The notes: a model not told the origin generated them from the letters alone. 64,000 bases of DNA from Agromyces ramosus (GCF_030817175.1 NZ_JAUSYY010000001.1:1240001-1304000); one strand, 5' to 3'; positions 1 through 8,318 are shown, numbered from the stretch's first letter. Made by a program: numbers and translations.

Positions 1-537
1 AGCGGCCACGCCGTGACGCTGGCCGGCCGGCATCCGGGCCACGTTCCCGTCGACATCGACAAGCCGATCGGCAACCTCCTGACCGGGGTCTTCATCCGGA
101 TGCTCCGCAACACCACGATCGACAGCACCAAGGGTCGCGCCATGAGGGAGGCTGCCCGCCACCACGGGCTCATGCTGATCCGCAACAAGGTCGCCGACCT
201 CGAGCGCGCCGGCGTCGTGCAGGTCGGCCGCATCGATCGCATCGAGGCGGGGAGAGCCGTGACCGCCGACGGCACCCCGATCGACGCGGCGACGGTCGTC
301 TGGTGCACGGGCTCACGCCCCGACCTCGGCTGGATCGACATCGACGGCGTGACCGATGCCGACGGCTACCCCGACGAGTACCGGGGCATCGCGAACGGAT
401 GCCCCGGCCTCGCCTTCGTCGGCATGCCGTTCCAGTACTCGGCGGTCTCGGTCACGCTCATGGGAATGGGCCGCGACGCCGAGTACGTCGTCGAGACCCT
501 GAGCGCAGCCCGGACGGCGGCGCCGGCCGCGGTGTGA
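1..537 (+). CDS. FAD/NAD(P)-dependent oxidoreductase, C-terminal part (5' truncated)
   Basis: The reading frame is open from base 1 (SGHAVTLAGRHPGH...), so the gene begins upstream of the window. The GTG at 13 is only an internal codon. The visible part resembles the C-terminal half of a flavin-containing monooxygenase/thioredoxin-reductase-like protein: a dinucleotide-binding stretch with the typical AVTLAGR strand, then the VVWCTGSRPDLGW segment (the hydrophobic strand plus T-G that closes the FAD fold), and near the end a GLAFVGMPFQYS segment like the second FAD contact. It probably oxidises a small organic substrate with NAD(P)H and FAD in the cytoplasm. The substrate cannot be told. It converges on the gap gene, with a GC-rich hairpin (GCGCTC-tc-GAGCGC, 585-598) between them. 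Confidence 0.75.
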   Translation, partial: SGHAVTLAGRHPGHVPVDIDKPIGNLLTGVFIRMLRNTTIDSTKGRAMREAARHHGLMLIRNKVADLERAGVVQVGRIDRIEAGRAVTADGTPIDAATVVWCTGSRPDLGWIDIDGVTDADGYPDEYRGIANGCPGLAFVGMPFQYSAVSVTLMGMGRDAEYVVETLSAARTAAPAAV

Positions 538-599
538 GCCGTCGCGGCGAGTCGCCGGGGCAGTCGCCTGGGGCCAGCGCCAGGGCGCTCTCGAGCGCG

Positions 600-1598
600 C
601 TAGTCGGCGATGAGCCCCAGCGTGTCGACGACGCGGTTCGAGAAGCCCCACTCGTTGTCGTACCAGGCGACGACCTTCACGTGCGTGCCGTGCACGCGGG
701 TGAGCGCGGCGTCGAAGATCGCCGACGCCGGCTCGCCCGTGATGTCGGACGACACGAGCGGGTCCGCGGCGTAGTCGAGGATGCCGGCGAGCTTGCCGTC
801 GGCGGCGGCGCGATACGCCGCGAGCACCTCGTCGAGCGACACCTCGCGCGAGACGGTCGTATTGAGCTCGACGATCGAGCCGACCGGCACGGGCACGCGG
901 ATCGAGTCGCCCGAGAGCTTCCCGTCGAGCTGCGGCAGCACGAGGCCGATCGCCTTCGCGGCGCCCGTCGTCGTCGGCACGATGTTCACGCCGGCCGCAC
1001 GGGCGCGCCGCAGGTCGCGGTGCGGGCCGTCCTGCAGGTTCTGCTCCTGCGTGTACGCGTGCACCGTCGTCATGAAGCCGTGCTCGATGCCGGCGAGCTC
1101 GTCGAGCACCGCCGCGAGCGGGGCCAGCGCGTTCGTCGTGCACGACGCGTTCGAGATGATCGTGTGGGCAGCCGGGTCGTAGTCGTCGGTGTTCACGCCG
1201 AAGGCGATCGTCACGTCGGCGTCGGTCGCGGGCGCGCTCACGAGCACCCGCTTCGCACCCGCCGTGATGTGGCCGCGAGCGGCATTCGCTGCCGTGAACC
1301 GTCCGGTCGACTCGAGCACCAGCTCGACGTCGAGCTCAGCCCACGGCAAGGCCGACGGCTCGCGCTCGGCGAGCACCCTGATGCGCCGGCCGTCGACCAC
1401 GAGCGTGTCGCCGTCGACCTCGACCGGGCGTCCGAGGCGCCCCAGGGAGCTGTCGTACTTCAGCAGGTGCGCGAGGGTCGCAGGCTCGGTGAGGTCGTTG
1501 ATCGCGACGACCTCGAGGCCGGTGTCGCGCTCGAGCAGGGCGCGCAGCACGTTGCGGCCGATGCGTCCGAATCCGTTGATGGCAATGCGGGTGGTCAT
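600..1598 (-). CDS. gap: Glyceraldehyde-3-phosphate dehydrogenase, type I
   Basis: The 332-residue protein converts glyceraldehyde-3-phosphate, NAD+ and phosphate to 1,3-bisphosphoglycerate in glycolysis. The N-terminal NAD-binding motif NGFGRIGRN (residues 8-16), Asp35 in the position that favours NAD over NADP, and the catalytic signature ASCTTN with Cys153 are all visible. Length is normal for the family. A frame extension upstream to 1676 exists, but the start at 1598 gives the family N-terminus (MTTRIAINGFG) and sits after AAAGGAACC, a good ribosome binding site. No pgk or tpiA lies beside it, unlike the usual glycolytic cluster of actinobacteria, so it may be a second or relocated GAPDH. 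Function is secure; whether it is the main glycolytic enzyme is not. Confidence 0.95.
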   Translation of the reverse strand: MTTRIAINGFGRIGRNVLRALLERDTGLEVVAINDLTEPATLAHLLKYDSSLGRLGRPVEVDGDTLVVDGRRIRVLAEREPSALPWAELDVELVLESTGRFTAANAARGHITAGAKRVLVSAPATDADVTIAFGVNTDDYDPAAHTIISNASCTTNALAPLAAVLDELAGIEHGFMTTVHAYTQEQNLQDGPHRDLRRARAAGVNIVPTTTGAAKAIGLVLPQLDGKLSGDSIRVPVPVGSIVELNTTVSREVSLDEVLAAYRAAADGKLAGILDYAADPLVSSDITGEPASAIFDAALTRVHGTHVKVVAWYDNEWGFSNRVVDTLGLIAD

Positions 1599-1797
1599 GC
1601 GGTGGTTCCTTTCGTCGCTTCCAGCCTCGCTCGGCCGTCGGGCCGGCGGGAGGGGGACGGCAGACAGTGCGCGCAAGGTTCGCGCCAGCGGGCGGATGCC
1701 TCAGGTCGTCGGATGCCCCGTGCCGGAGATGCGCGCCGGGGTGGGGGCATCCGCTCGCTGCGCTGCGGAACGGCCGCACTACCGCACGACCGCACTC

Positions 1798-1856
1798 CCG
1801 CAGGAAATACGCACCGAGAGGCGGCATACGCAGGTGTATCGCGGTATTTCCTGCGG
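1798..1856. promoter_or_regulatory. 13-bp perfect inverted repeat between glxA-like gene and gap
   Basis: CCGCAGGAAATAC (1798-1810) is repeated as its exact reverse complement at 1844-1856, with a 33-bp spacer that itself holds ATAC/GTAT around 1826-1839. It lies downstream of the GlxA-type gene and about 200 bp upstream of gap, on whose strand both genes run. There is no T-run, so an operator or a paired activator site is as likely as a terminator. Confidence 0.5.
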
Positions 1857-1886
1857 TGCAGGCGCCGGCGTGGAACAGGCGCCTGG

Positions 1887-2843
1887 TCAGGCGGCGTGCC
1901 GCACGAAGGTGCGGCGGTACTCGCTCGGCGACGTGCCGAGGATGCGCTGGAAGTGCAGCCGCAGGTTCGCGCCGGTGCCGAGGCCGACCCGGTCGGCGAC
2001 CTGCTCGACCCCGAGGTCGCTGCGCTCGAGCAGCTCGCGCGCGACATCGATGCGAGCCCGCAGGATCCATTGCATCGGCGTGTACCCGGTGTCCTCCACG
2101 AAGCGTCGCGAGAACGTACGCGGCGAGACCCGCGCGTGGCGGGCGAGGTCGGCGACGGTGAGCGGCTCGTCGATTCGGGTGAGAGCCCACTGGCGGGTCG
2201 CGGCGAACTGGTCTCCGAGCGGCTCGGGCACGCTGCGCGGCACGTACTGCGCCTGCCCGCCGCTGCGGTACGGGGCGGCGACGAGCCGGCGGGCCACCTG
2301 GTTCGAGAGGGCCACGCCGTGGTCGCGGCGCACGAGGTGCAGGCAGAGATCGACGCCGGATGCCGCGCCCGCCGAGGTGAGCACGTCGCCCTCGTCGACG
2401 AAGAGCACGTTCTCGTCGACGGAGATGAGCGGATGCTTCGCCGCGAGCGCGTGCGTGTAGTGCCAGTGCGTCGTGGCCCGCTTGCCGTCGAGCAGCCCCG
2501 TCGCGGCGAGCGCGAACGCGCCCGTCGAGATCGCGGCGAGCCTGGCGCCACGGGCGTGTGCGGCACGAAGCGCCTCGACGACCGCGGCTGGCGGGTCTTC
2601 ACGCGCCGGCTCGCGGTAGCCCGGCACGAAGATCGTGTCGGCGGTCTCGAGCGCCTCGAGCCCCTCCGCGACGTGGAACGAGAGGCCGTCGCCGCCCGTG
2701 ACGAGCCCTGGCGCGGCGCCGGCCACGCGCAGCTCGTAGGGCATGCTCGCCCGCTTCGTGAACACCTGCGCCGGGATGCCGACGTCGAGCGGCTTCGCCC
2801 CCTCGAGCACGAGCACCACGACGCGATGCGGCGTGAGCGTCAT
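1887..2843 (-). CDS. GlxA-family transcriptional regulator (DJ-1/PfpI domain + AraC HTH)
   Basis: The 318-residue protein has an N-terminal DJ-1/PfpI-like ligand domain (about residues 5-165) and a C-terminal AraC-type double helix-turn-helix (about 215-312, with LTVADLARHARVSPRTFSRRF and the AraC signature ending GTSPSEYRRTF). Such regulators usually activate a nearby catabolic operon upon binding a small amine or similar ligand. In the ligand domain the usual Cys-Thr-Gly-Ala elbow reads STGAF, so the reactive cysteine is missing, which fits a sensor role and not an enzyme. Start 2843 is chosen because AAGGAGG stands 6 nt upstream; the frame stays open to 2924. Its target is not evident; gap is next downstream, beyond the inverted repeat at 1798-1856. 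Confidence 0.88.
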   Translation of the reverse strand: MTLTPHRVVVLVLEGAKPLDVGIPAQVFTKRASMPYELRVAGAAPGLVTGGDGLSFHVAEGLEALETADTIFVPGYREPAREDPPAAVVEALRAAHARGARLAAISTGAFALAATGLLDGKRATTHWHYTHALAAKHPLISVDENVLFVDEGDVLTSAGAASGVDLCLHLVRRDHGVALSNQVARRLVAAPYRSGGQAQYVPRSVPEPLGDQFAATRQWALTRIDEPLTVADLARHARVSPRTFSRRFVEDTGYTPMQWILRARIDVARELLERSDLGVEQVADRVGLGTGANLRLHFQRILGTSPSEYRRTFVRHAA

Positions 2844-2951
2844 CCGATCTCCTCCTTGCACACCGTTGACATCATGCCGACTCGTGAACGAAGCCGCGAG
2901 TGGCGTGAATGCCATGTTGCGCAAGGATACGGCCAGCGGCTGAACGTCGAC

Positions 2952-3335
2952 TCAGCGTCGGCGGGCCGTCGCCCGATCGTTCGCACGCTGCAGCGCCTCG
3001 ACGAGCTCGTCCTTCGACATGCTCGACCGGCCCGGCACGTCGAGTCGCTGCGCGAGTTCGTACAGGTGCGCCTTCGACGCGTTCGCATCGACGCCCCCGG
3101 CCGTGTCACCGCTGCGATCCATGGCGCCCTTGTCGCTCGGGCCCGGTTCGGCCTTCGGCTCCCAGTGATCGCCGACCTTCTCGAACTGGTGCTTCAACGC
3201 GGCGAACGCCGTGCGGTGTGCCCGTTCGCCCTCGCCGTACGTCTCGACGGCCCCGTCGTGCGCGGCAGCCCAGACCTCTTGGGCGTGCTTCGGTGAACGC
3301 CGGATCGTCGACGGCATCTCCTCTGATGCGGGCAT
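2952..3335 (-). CDS. ChaB-like protein with C-terminal Rho_N/SAP-like domain
   Basis: This is a 127-residue soluble protein. Residues 1-65 match the ChaB family (PSTIRRSPKHAQEVW... HRTAFAALKHQFEK), small acidic/basic proteins first named as regulators of the ChaA cation antiporter. After a Gly/Asp-rich linker, residues 92-124 (HLYELAQRLDVPGRSSMSKDEL) look like the helix-extended-loop-helix of the Rho termination factor N-terminal domain, which binds nucleic acid. The start at 3335 has AAGGAGG 6 nt upstream. No chaA is near. The fusion suggests a nucleic-acid-associated stress protein, which is inference; the ChaB assignment itself is good. Confidence 0.8.
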   Translation of the reverse strand: MPASEEMPSTIRRSPKHAQEVWAAAHDGAVETYGEGERAHRTAFAALKHQFEKVGDHWEPKAEPGPSDKGAMDRSGDTAGGVDANASKAHLYELAQRLDVPGRSSMSKDELVEALQRANDRATARRR

Positions 3336-3535
3336 CGGTGCCTCCTTGCTCCTCGAACCCCGAGAAGCCCACGCTAGATCGGCGTCGCGGCGTCCGGAAC
3401 GGGGTGGACATCGCGCCGACCTCGATTCCTTGCGTCGGGGATGCCTGTCCCTGCGCCGACACGGCCGGCATGACGATTCGGCGCGTTGCGAACCATGAGC
3501 CCGGTCGACCTCTTCCATCGCTCGAACGCCGGTGT

Positions 3536-3592
3536 TAGGTTTTCCGCACCGTGCCCGGCGATCCCGGGCGCTTTTTCTATGGAGGAGAACTC
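3536..3592 (+). promoter_or_regulatory. Promoter and leader of the M6 protease gene with terminator-like hairpin
   Basis: A TAGGTT -10 box lies at 3536-3541. It is followed by GCCCGG (3553-3558), loop CGATC, CCGGGC (3564-3569) and a T5 run (3572-3576), just before the ribosome binding site GGAGGAGA (3581-3588) and GTG start 3593. A hairpin plus T-run inside a leader is the form of an intrinsic terminator or attenuator. Confidence 0.55.
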
Positions 3593-5884
3593 GTGAAACG
3601 ACGCACGCGCGGCATGTTCGCCATCGCCGCAGCGGGAGCAACGGTGCTTGCCGGTGCGGCTTTCGGGCCCGCCGCGATCGCCTCGCCGCCCGACAGCCCC
3701 ACGTCGGAGACCGCCGCACCGCAGCGCCTCGACAACCGTCCGGGCCCGCTGACCGAGCGGCAGAATGAGCGGCGGAAGGCCGCCCAGAAGCTCATCCTCT
3801 CGGGCCAGGCCTCGCCGAACGAAGACGGCGTCGTCGCACTCACCGCCGAGGGCGACAAGTACTACGAGGCATCCGTCACCGGCACCGGTCGGCTGTTCAC
3901 GATCCTCTCCGAGTTCGGCGACCAGGGCTCCGGCAAGCTCGGCACGGTTCCCGGACCGCTGCACAACGAGATCCCCGAGCCCGACCGCGCGCTGAACAAC
4001 AGCACGCACTGGATCGAGGACTTCTCGTCAGCTCACTACGACGAACTGTTCTTCGGCGAAGGCGAATCGTTCGCCGACTTCTACACGAAGCAGTCGTCAG
4101 GCCAGTACTCCGTCGAGGGCGAAGTGAGCGACTGGGTGAAGGTGCCCGGCAACGCGTCCACCTACGGCGACAACAGCGTCGAGGACTTCGGCGGTGCGTG
4201 GCAGTTCATCGAGGACACCGGCAACGCCTGGTATGACGCGCGGGTCACCGCCGGCAAGACCACCGACGAGATCAAGGCCGAGCTCGCCACGTTCGACGTG
4301 TGGGACCGCTACGACGCCGACTCCGACGGCGACTTCGACGAGCCCGACGGCTACCTCGACCACTTCCAGGCCGTGCACGCCGGTGAAGGCGAAGACTCGG
4401 GCGGCGGGCTCCAGGGCGAAGATGCCATCTGGTCGCACCGCTGGTACGTCAACTCCACCGACTACGGCACCACCGGCCCTGCGGGCGCGAAGTTCGGCGG
4501 CACCCAGATCGGTGACACCGGCTACTGGATCGGCGACTACACGGTCGAGCCCGAGAACGGCGGCCTCGGCGTGTTCGCGCACGAGTACGCCCACGATCTC
4601 GGCCTGCCCGACTTCTACGACACCGCGGGCGGCGAGAACAGCACGGCCTTCTGGACCCTCATGTCGAGCGGTTCGTGGCTCAACCACGGCGGCGACGACA
4701 TCGGCACGACGCCCAACTACATGGGCCCGTGGGAGAAGCTCCAGCTCGGATGGCTCGACTACTCGATCGTCGGCGCAGGTGAGGGCGGCGCGTACACGCT
4801 GAGCCCGGCCGCACGTCAGGTCGAGGGCCAGGAGCAGGCGCTCGTCATCGACGTGCCCGACCAAGAGGTCGAGACGGTCTACACGGCACCGGCCTCCGGC
4901 ACGCACGCGTGGTGGACCTCCAGCGCCGACGACCTGAACACGACCCTGACCCGCACGCTCGACCTCACGGGCGTCCGGTCGGCGACCCTGACGGCGAAGG
5001 CCTGGTACGACATCGAGGCCGGCTACGACTACCTCTACGCCGAATACCGCACCGCGGGCGGCGCTTGGACCCAGATCGGCGCGCCGACCGACGGTTCGAC
5101 GAACGGCAAGTGGTCGACGCTGCGCTACACGGTCCCCGGCGGCGGCCCGGTCGAGTTCCGGTTCCGCTACCAGAGCGACGGCGGCGTGCACCTCGCGGGC
5201 GCGTTCATCGACGACATCGTCGTGAAGAGCGGCGGAACGACGCTGCTCACCGACAACGTCGACGGCGGCGACAACGGGTGGGTCGCCGAGGGCGGCTTCA
5301 CGCGCAGCACCGGCACCGAGGTCTCCTCGGGCGACCGCTACTACCTCGCTGAGAACCGCACGTACGTCGACTACGACGCGACGCTCGAGGTGGGTCCGTA
5401 CCAGTTCAGCGAGGGCCTGACGCGGCCCGACTGGGTGGAGCACTTCCCCTTCCAGGACGGCCTGCTCGTGTGGGCGATCGACGAGACCTACACCGACAAC
5501 AACACCATCGAGCACGAGGGCCACGGCCTCGCGCTCCCGGTCGATGCCCGTCCGGCGAAGTTCGCCTTCCCCGACGGCACGGCGCCGAGCAACCGTCGCC
5601 AGCCGTTCGACGCGACCTTCGGGCTGCAGCAGGCCGACGTGGTCTCGCTGCACAAGCAGGTCGTCGTCGGCAAGGGCAAGACCCAGTCGATCGAGTCGGT
5701 CTCGGCCGATGCCCCGACCGGCCTGCAGACGACGACGTTCACCGATCTCGACCCGAACGCGTTCTTCCACTCGAGCAACCCGCTCGGCGGAGTGATCGTC
5801 GCGGGCCACGGCGTGACCGTGACGGTGACGAGCCAGACGACCGGCGGCATCATGACCGTCGACGTCGCCAACCCGCTCGGCTGA
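3593..5884 (+). CDS. Secreted M6-family metalloprotease (immune inhibitor A-like)
   Basis: This 763-residue exported zinc protease starts with a signal peptide (KRRTRG, then a hydrophobic stretch to about residue 30, ending IASPPDS), followed by a propeptide-like region. The M6 catalytic motif HEYAHDLGLPDFYD has His330, Glu331 and His334 as HExxH. Residues about 430-580 form a beta-rich MAM/jelly-roll-like segment typical of immune inhibitor A proteins. It is expected to degrade extracellular proteins for nutrition or competition. GTG 3593 is chosen because GGAGGAGA precedes it; a longer frame starts at 3551 but would run through the leader hairpin. A terminator hairpin follows at 5905-5936. 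The gene is monocistronic. Confidence 0.92.
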   Translation: MKRRTRGMFAIAAAGATVLAGAAFGPAAIASPPDSPTSETAAPQRLDNRPGPLTERQNERRKAAQKLILSGQASPNEDGVVALTAEGDKYYEASVTGTGRLFTILSEFGDQGSGKLGTVPGPLHNEIPEPDRALNNSTHWIEDFSSAHYDELFFGEGESFADFYTKQSSGQYSVEGEVSDWVKVPGNASTYGDNSVEDFGGAWQFIEDTGNAWYDARVTAGKTTDEIKAELATFDVWDRYDADSDGDFDEPDGYLDHFQAVHAGEGEDSGGGLQGEDAIWSHRWYVNSTDYGTTGPAGAKFGGTQIGDTGYWIGDYTVEPENGGLGVFAHEYAHDLGLPDFYDTAGGENSTAFWTLMSSGSWLNHGGDDIGTTPNYMGPWEKLQLGWLDYSIVGAGEGGAYTLSPAARQVEGQEQALVIDVPDQEVETVYTAPASGTHAWWTSSADDLNTTLTRTLDLTGVRSATLTAKAWYDIEAGYDYLYAEYRTAGGAWTQIGAPTDGSTNGKWSTLRYTVPGGGPVEFRFRYQSDGGVHLAGAFIDDIVVKSGGTTLLTDNVDGGDNGWVAEGGFTRSTGTEVSSGDRYYLAENRTYVDYDATLEVGPYQFSEGLTRPDWVEHFPFQDGLLVWAIDETYTDNNTIEHEGHGLALPVDARPAKFAFPDGTAPSNRRQPFDATFGLQQADVVSLHKQVVVGKGKTQSIESVSADAPTGLQTTTFTDLDPNAFFHSSNPLGGVIVAGHGVTVTVTSQTTGGIMTVDVANPLG

Positions 5885-5904
5885 GCGCACAACAGTACTG
5901 AGTG

Positions 5905-5936
5905 AGTGGGCCCGCCTCGAAGGAGGCGGGCTCACC
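5905..5936 (+). terminator. Terminator-like hairpin after M6 protease gene
   Basis: GCCCGCCTC (5910-5918) pairs with GAGGCGGGC (5923-5931) around a GAAG loop, and the stem extends outward through GTGg/tCAC. It lies 20 bp past the stop codon. There is no T-run, as is usual in such GC-rich genomes. Confidence 0.65.
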
Positions 5937-6002
5937 CGCGTGTCCGGATGCCGACGCCCGGATGCCGGTGCCCGGAGGTAGAGTCCGACGGAGGAGGCTG
6001 AC

Positions 6003-7049
6003 ATGAGCGGCGAACTCGTTGTGGTGACCGGTGGCACGGGCTTCGTCGGGGCGCACTGCATCGTGCGGCTCCTCGAGGCGGGCCATCGCGTGCGCACGAC
6101 CGTGCGATCGATGGCACGTGCCGACGAGGTGCTGCAGCTCGTGCGGGCGGGCGGCCCGCGAGCTGCGGCGTCGGCCGACGGCGTCGAGGTCATCGCGGCC
6201 GACCTCCTGCACGACGACGGATGGCCCGAGGCGGTCGCCGGTGCGAGCTACGTGCTGCACGTGGCATCCCCGTTCCCGATGCGCCAGCCGGCCGATGAGA
6301 ACGAGCTGATCGCGCCCGCTCGCGATGGCGTGCTGCGGGTGCTGCGGGCTGCACGTGATGCGGGCGTGCGGCGGGTCGTGCAGACCTCGTCGTTCGCGGC
6401 GGTCGGCTACGGGCACGCGGCCGACCCCGGCCGGCCGTACACCGAGGAGGACTGGACCGACCCCGACGGCCGCAACGTCACGCCCTACGTGAAGTCGAAG
6501 ACGATCGCCGAGCTGGCCGCGTGGGGCTTCATCGATCGTGAGGGCGGCGATCTCGAGCTCGCGGTCGTGAACCCCGTCGGCATCTTCGGACCGGCGCTCG
6601 GGCAGCAGCTCTCGACGTCGGTCGAGCTGCTGCTGGGCCTCCTGAACGGCCGAGCGCCGGCCGTTCCGCCCGGAACGACGACGGGGGTCGACGTGCGCGA
6701 CGTCGCCGACCTGCACCTGCGTGCGATGACACATCCGGATGCCGCGGGCGAGCGGTTCCTCGCCGTGGCGGGCGACCCCATCACCTTCCACGAGCTCGCG
6801 ATCCTCCTTCGTGAGCAGCTCGGGCGCGACGCCAAGCACGTGCCCACGCGAGTGCTCCCCCGATGGCTGGTGCGGGTCGGCGCACTGGTCAACCCCGAGC
6901 TGCGCGCGGTGCTGCCACAGTTGCGGCGGTCGCAGGGCGCCTCGCACGAGAAGGCGACGCGGGTGCTCGGCTGGCAGCCGCGCTCGACCGATGATGCGAT
7001 CGTCGCGTCCGCCGAGAGCCTCGTGCGGCTCGGCCGGGTGAAGCCGTGA
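6003..7049 (+). CDS. NAD-dependent epimerase/dihydroflavonol-4-reductase-like SDR
   Basis: The 348-residue extended short-chain dehydrogenase has the Rossmann motif TGGTGFVGAH (residues 9-18) and an active-site YVKSK (Tyr-x-x-x-Lys, near residue 161). The overall pattern, with MRQPADENELIAPARDGVLRVLRAARDAGVRRVV, is like dihydroflavonol/cinnamoyl-CoA reductase relatives, which in bacteria reduce various aldehydes or ketones with NADPH. The ATG at 6003 follows GGAGG. The stop overlaps the GTG start of the next gene (GTGA, 7046-7049), so the two are translationally coupled. The substrate is unknown. Confidence 0.85.
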   Translation: MSGELVVVTGGTGFVGAHCIVRLLEAGHRVRTTVRSMARADEVLQLVRAGGPRAAASADGVEVIAADLLHDDGWPEAVAGASYVLHVASPFPMRQPADENELIAPARDGVLRVLRAARDAGVRRVVQTSSFAAVGYGHAADPGRPYTEEDWTDPDGRNVTPYVKSKTIAELAAWGFIDREGGDLELAVVNPVGIFGPALGQQLSTSVELLLGLLNGRAPAVPPGTTTGVDVRDVADLHLRAMTHPDAAGERFLAVAGDPITFHELAILLREQLGRDAKHVPTRVLPRWLVRVGALVNPELRAVLPQLRRSQGASHEKATRVLGWQPRSTDDAIVASAESLVRLGRVKP

Positions 7050-7441
7050 GCGACCCGACGCGACCCTGGTGGACCGGCGACGACGACATCGGCGGCATCG
7101 GCTTCGCTCGCTTCTTCGCATGGACCGGCTTCCTGATGGCGCTCGCGTCGCTCGGGCTCGCCGTCGCTGCGCCCCTCGAGGGCGATGCCCTGCGCACCGT
7201 CTGGATCACCGGCACCGCCGCGGTGTCGATGTGGATCGCGTTCATGGCGGTGCCCCGATACCGGGCGCTCGGCGTGCGCCTCTCGTTCGCCGTGCCGGCC
7301 GCGATGGCGTTCGGCGGGCTCACGATCGCGATCATGGTCTACGCCTTCATCGTGATCTGGCTCGCGTCGGCGGGCATCACGCTGCCGGCGCCGTCGTACT
7401 GGTCCGGCACGCCGTCGGGCCCGATCGGCGTCGCGGCCTGA
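7046..7441 (+). CDS. Small membrane protein, unknown function
   Basis: This 131-residue protein begins at a GTG that overlaps the stop of the SDR gene by 4 nt. It has about three hydrophobic segments (roughly residues 22-45, 50-66 and 79-105) after a short acidic N-terminus containing WWTGDDDIGG. No enzyme motif is visible. Coupling to the SDR suggests it is co-made with it, perhaps as a membrane partner, but nothing in the sequence states a role. A perfect 14-bp palindrome (CTGCGGCGCCGCAG, 7444-7457) directly after the stop may act as its terminator. Confidence 0.75.
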   Translation: MSDPTRPWWTGDDDIGGIGFARFFAWTGFLMALASLGLAVAAPLEGDALRTVWITGTAAVSMWIAFMAVPRYRALGVRLSFAVPAAMAFGGLTIAIMVYAFIVIWLASAGITLPAPSYWSGTPSGPIGVAA

Positions 7442-7443
7442 GC

Positions 7444-7457
7444 CTGCGGCGCCGCAG
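7444..7457. terminator. Perfect 14-bp palindrome after the SDR/membrane operon
   Basis: CTGCGGCGCCGCAG is fully self-complementary and lies 2 bp after the stop at 7441. Its place suggests a transcript end, but there is no loop-forming asymmetry or T-run, so support is modest. Confidence 0.35.
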
Positions 7458-7511
7458 CACCGCACCCTGCGATCGCTTGCGCCACGGTCGCGCTGCGCGT
7501 AGAACGTGAGA

Positions 7512-8318
7512 ATGCAGGTCAGCGACCGTTGGGAACAGGGCGATGCGTATGAGCGCTATGTCGGGCGGTGGAGCCGCCCGATCGCGGGGCAGTTCCTAAG
7601 GTGGCTCGACGTGCCCCGGGGCATCCGCTGGCTCGATGTCGGATGCGGCACGGGTGCGCTCACCGAGGCGATCCTCGACGGCTGCGACCCGGCGTCGGTC
7701 GTGGGCGTCGAGCCGTCGGCCGGGTTCCTCGAGACGGCGCGAGCCCGGCTCGGCGACCGTGCGACGTTGCTGCCCGGCGACGCGGCGCACCTGCCGGTGC
7801 CCGATGCCTCGGCTGACGTGCTCGTGTCGGGCCTCGTGCTGAACTTCGTGCCCGACGCCGAGGCCGCGCTCACCGAGTTCGTGCGAGTGACGGCGCCCGG
7901 CGGACTCGTCGCCGCATACGTCTGGGACTACGCCGAGGGCATGCGCATGATGCGCGAGTTCTGGGACGTCGCCGTCGAGCTCGATCCGGATGACGCGGCG
8001 CTCGACGAGTCCGCCAGGTTCCCCCTGTGTCGTCCCGACGCACTCGCCGAGGCGTTCTCGCGGGCGACGGGCGACGAGGCCGTGGTCGTGCCGCTCGACG
8101 CGAACGCCGTGTTCGCCGACTTCGACGACTACTGGGAGCCGTTCCTCGGCGGCCAGGGCGCCGCACCCGCATACGTGATGGCACTCGACGAGACCCACCG
8201 AGCGGCCTTACGCGAACGCCTGCGCGAACGGCTGCCGGCCCGACGCGACGGCACGATCGAGCTCGCAACGCGTGCGTGGGCGGTGCGGGCGCGCGTCGCC
8301 GACCTCGAGGTGGCGTAG
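7512..8318 (+). CDS. Class I SAM-dependent methyltransferase
   Basis: The 268-residue Rossmann methyltransferase has motif I LDVGCGTGALT (about residues 38-48), the acidic residue of motif II in VVGVEPS, and motif IV-like LVSGLVLNFVPD, as in UbiE/Methyltransf_11 proteins. The acceptor is unknown; the family methylates small molecules in the cytoplasm. ATG 7512 is preferred over GTG 7506: there is no ribosome binding site, and TAGAAC (7500-7505) is 6 nt before the ATG, matching the leaderless pattern seen elsewhere in this window. It is followed by a GGGGCGG/CCGCCC hairpin near 8331-8348. Confidence 0.88.
   Translation: MQVSDRWEQGDAYERYVGRWSRPIAGQFLRWLDVPRGIRWLDVGCGTGALTEAILDGCDPASVVGVEPSAGFLETARARLGDRATLLPGDAAHLPVPDASADVLVSGLVLNFVPDAEAALTEFVRVTAPGGLVAAYVWDYAEGMRMMREFWDVAVELDPDDAALDESARFPLCRPDALAEAFSRATGDEAVVVPLDANAVFADFDDYWEPFLGGQGAAPAYVMALDETHRAALRERLRERLPARRDGTIELATRAWAVRARVADLEVA

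Noticed and set aside
1883..1890. Third CTGGTCAG copy
   Set aside because: It lies in the 3' end of the GlxA-type gene with no matching CTGACCAG at the proper distance, so it is not a third palindromic element.
303..3296. Open frame of 997 codons on the plus strand
   Set aside because: It covers gap, the GlxA-type and ChaB-like genes on the other strand and has no recognisable domain.
4097..6193. Open frame of 698 codons on the minus strand opposite the M6 protease
   Set aside because: No start signal and composition typical of antisense frames. The protease on the plus strand has signal peptide and HExxH.
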